Source of the DNA: CAYXRS01 sp964636485
GTDB lineage: Bacteria > Gemmatimonadota > Gemmatimonadetes > Gemmatimonadales > Gemmatimonadaceae
Length of the DNA: 6,438 nucleotides
NCBI GenBank assembly: GCA_964636485.1
Contig: CAZWSO010000141.1
Location: forward strand, 1-6,438
Direction: 5' to 3'
The notes beneath the pieces were generated by a model. It ran no database searches. It saw only the letters and a program-made list of their open reading frames with translations, and had not been told where the DNA came from. Of the stretch, positions 5,443-6,438 are shown piece after piece. Position 1 is the stretch's first letter, and every line of letters starts with the position of its first letter. A program made the position numbers and the translations under genes.

Positions 5443-5608
5443 TGGGCGCCTCCGTTGTTCTGATTCATGCTACACCGAGGCAACCTTCAGGCCAGCGGAC
5501 ACGCTCTCGAAGCCACACATGCCCCATGGCACCGCCGATGCGTGATGGAGATCACGTCCCATCGAAGCTTCGCCCCGCCCCACTGCGGAGCCCTGTTCTC
5601 AGCGCCGC
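5443..5608. other. Intergenic region between the YihY-family gene and the lipoprotein gene
   Basis: No gene is supported in these 166 bases. They hold the SD of the lipoprotein gene, the CRP-like palindrome (5541-5556) and a perfect 10-bp palindrome CGAAGCTTCG (5563-5572). I see no U-tracted terminator after the YihY-family gene. The lipoprotein promoter is probably here but I cannot place it with confidence. Confidence 0.6.
5541..5556. promoter_or_regulatory. CRP/FNR-like operator palindrome
   Basis: CGTGAT and ATCACG form a perfect 6-bp inverted repeat four bases apart, giving GTGA-N6-TCAC, the core spacing recognised by CRP/FNR-family regulators. An outer CGATG/CATCG pair (5536-5540 and 5560-5564) extends it asymmetrically, with a three-base bulge on one side. 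It is centred about 106 bases upstream of the lipoprotein start. A -10-like TAGCAT (minus strand) lies between, but I see no matching -35. Whether any regulator binds here is not shown by sequence alone. Confidence 0.4.
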
Positions 5609-6438
5609 TCAGTCCTCGAACGCCTCCCGCTGAAGCCTCCGCACCCGCCGCAGCTCATACACCTGCCCCACCTCACCACCCAGCACGAAGATGAGCGCCG
5701 CGTAGTAGACCCAGAACACCACGATCACGATCGCGTACAAAGTGCCGGTGTAGAGGCTCCCTGCCCGGAACTCGCCGATGAAGCGAGTGAACACGAATTT
5801 GGCGATTTCGAACATCGTGCCGGTGAATAGCGCCGCCAGCAAGGCGGACTGCCAGCGGATCCGGCGATTGGGAAGCACCTTGTAGAGGGCGAAGAAGATT
5901 GCGACGATGAAGACGAACGCCGTGATGGCGGCGATGAGGAACTCGAGGCGCCCCATCACATCGGTGCGGATGCCGAGCTCCGAGAGGATGTGGATACCTC
6001 GCGATGTCGCCACCTGCATGTATGCGCTCAGCGCTGTGTAGACGACGAAGAGAAGCGTCGCCACGACGGTGATCTGAATGTCGAATACTTTGCCGGATAT
6101 GATTCCCCGGTCCTGCTCGATGTCGAAGACCTCTCCGAGCACTGTGCGCAGCGAACCGAACAACCGCGTGGAGAACCAGATAAAGAGCACGAGCGCCGCG
6201 ATGCCGACCGCGCCGCGCGTCTGGATAACCTCATCCATCAGCTGGCGAGCTGGAGACTCGGCACCATCGAAGGCGGGAGGAAGGAGTCGATCTATGACGG
6301 CCCAGACCTCGGCTGCCGACCGCTCATCCGAGTGCTCGAGCAGATAGCCAAGCCCGGCGAGAAGCAGAAGAAGGAACGGGACGATCGCGAGGAGGATGTT
6401 GAAGGCGATGCCGCCGGCCAGAAAAGCGATGTTGTCCT
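5609..6438 (-). CDS. YihY/BrkB-family inner-membrane protein (5' part outside window)
   Basis: The frame is open from the window edge to the TGA at 5611-5609, giving 275 visible residues; the start codon lies beyond 6438. The visible part begins DNIAFLAGGIAFNILLAIVP, which is already the first conserved membrane segment of the YihY/BrkB family (Virul_fac_BrkB). An in-frame ATG at 6238 is internal and is not the start. About six membrane segments can be seen: FLAGGIAFNILLAIVPFLLL, AVGIAALVLFIWF, VVATLLFVVYTAL, FLIAAITAFVFIVAIFF, ALLAALFTGTMFEIAKFVF and AIVIVVFWVYYAALIFVLG. The motifs YKVLPNRRIRWQSALL and FWVYYAALIFVLGGEVGQVYELRR are typical of the family's C-terminal half. Family function is not settled: it was once misassigned as RNase BN, and the BrkB name comes from Bordetella serum resistance. 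The C-terminal tail is short, charged and probably cytosolic. Confidence 0.9.
   Translation of the reverse strand, partial: DNIAFLAGGIAFNILLAIVPFLLLLLAGLGYLLEHSDERSAAEVWAVIDRLLPPAFDGAESPARQLMDEVIQTRGAVGIAALVLFIWFSTRLFGSLRTVLGEVFDIEQDRGIISGKVFDIQITVVATLLFVVYTALSAYMQVATSRGIHILSELGIRTDVMGRLEFLIAAITAFVFIVAIFFALYKVLPNRRIRWQSALLAALFTGTMFEIAKFVFTRFIGEFRAGSLYTGTLYAIVIVVFWVYYAALIFVLGGEVGQVYELRRVRRLQREAFED

Noticed and set aside
5467..5694. 75-codon plus-strand open frame across the intergenic palindrome
   Set aside because: No SD or similarity, runs into the conserved YihY-family C-terminus, and is low-complexity Ala/Pro at the end.

Overview
Every gene I can support lies on the minus strand, so transcription runs from high to low coordinates. 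The DNA is GC-rich. A dnaX-ebfC-recR cluster followed by mglB-mglA, plus a small DT-repeat lipoprotein, suggests an environmental bacterium with an MglA-type polarity GTPase. My best guess is Gemmatimonadota or a relative. That guess comes from gene content and general protein resemblance, not from a database search.

Layout in the order of transcription: (1) 6438-5609, the C-terminal 275 codons of a YihY/BrkB-family inner-membrane protein whose start is outside the window. (2) 5608-5443, a 166-base intergenic region with a CRP/FNR-like GTGA-N6-TCAC palindrome and a second 10-bp palindrome. (3) 5442-5212, a 76-residue lipoprotein with a GTG start, followed by a perfect 12-bp hairpin that probably terminates it. 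(4) 5089-4031, a PLP-dependent low-specificity threonine aldolase (ltaE). (5) about 4002-3897, the small bacterial SRP RNA (ffs), with a recognisable sigma70-type promoter whose -35 box overlaps the ltaE stop codon. (6) 3896-3721, a non-coding stretch with two hairpins, the second followed by a U-rich tract (intrinsic terminator). (7) 3720-1831 dnaX, 1756-1439 ebfC, 1436-834 recR, 837-562 a small arginine-rich membrane protein, 550-71 mglB, and 59 to beyond base 1 mglA.

The ffs-dnaX-ebfC-recR order is a conserved bacterial arrangement, known for example from Bacillus subtilis, that joins clamp-loader, nucleoid-associated and recombination-mediator functions. Here it runs directly into mglBA, the Ras-like polarity GTPase and its roadblock-domain GAP. 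recR and the small membrane protein overlap by 4 bases. The small protein, mglB and mglA are each separated by 11 bases that hold a Shine-Dalgarno sequence, so recR to mglA is very probably one translationally connected unit.

Most of the window is housekeeping. The parts that merit a second look are the uncharacterised 91-residue basic membrane protein between recR and mglB, the five-base apical loop of the SRP RNA, the ffs promoter embedded in the end of ltaE, the CRP-like site before the lipoprotein, and a nine-G run inside recR. I found no mobile element, CRISPR array or tRNA.
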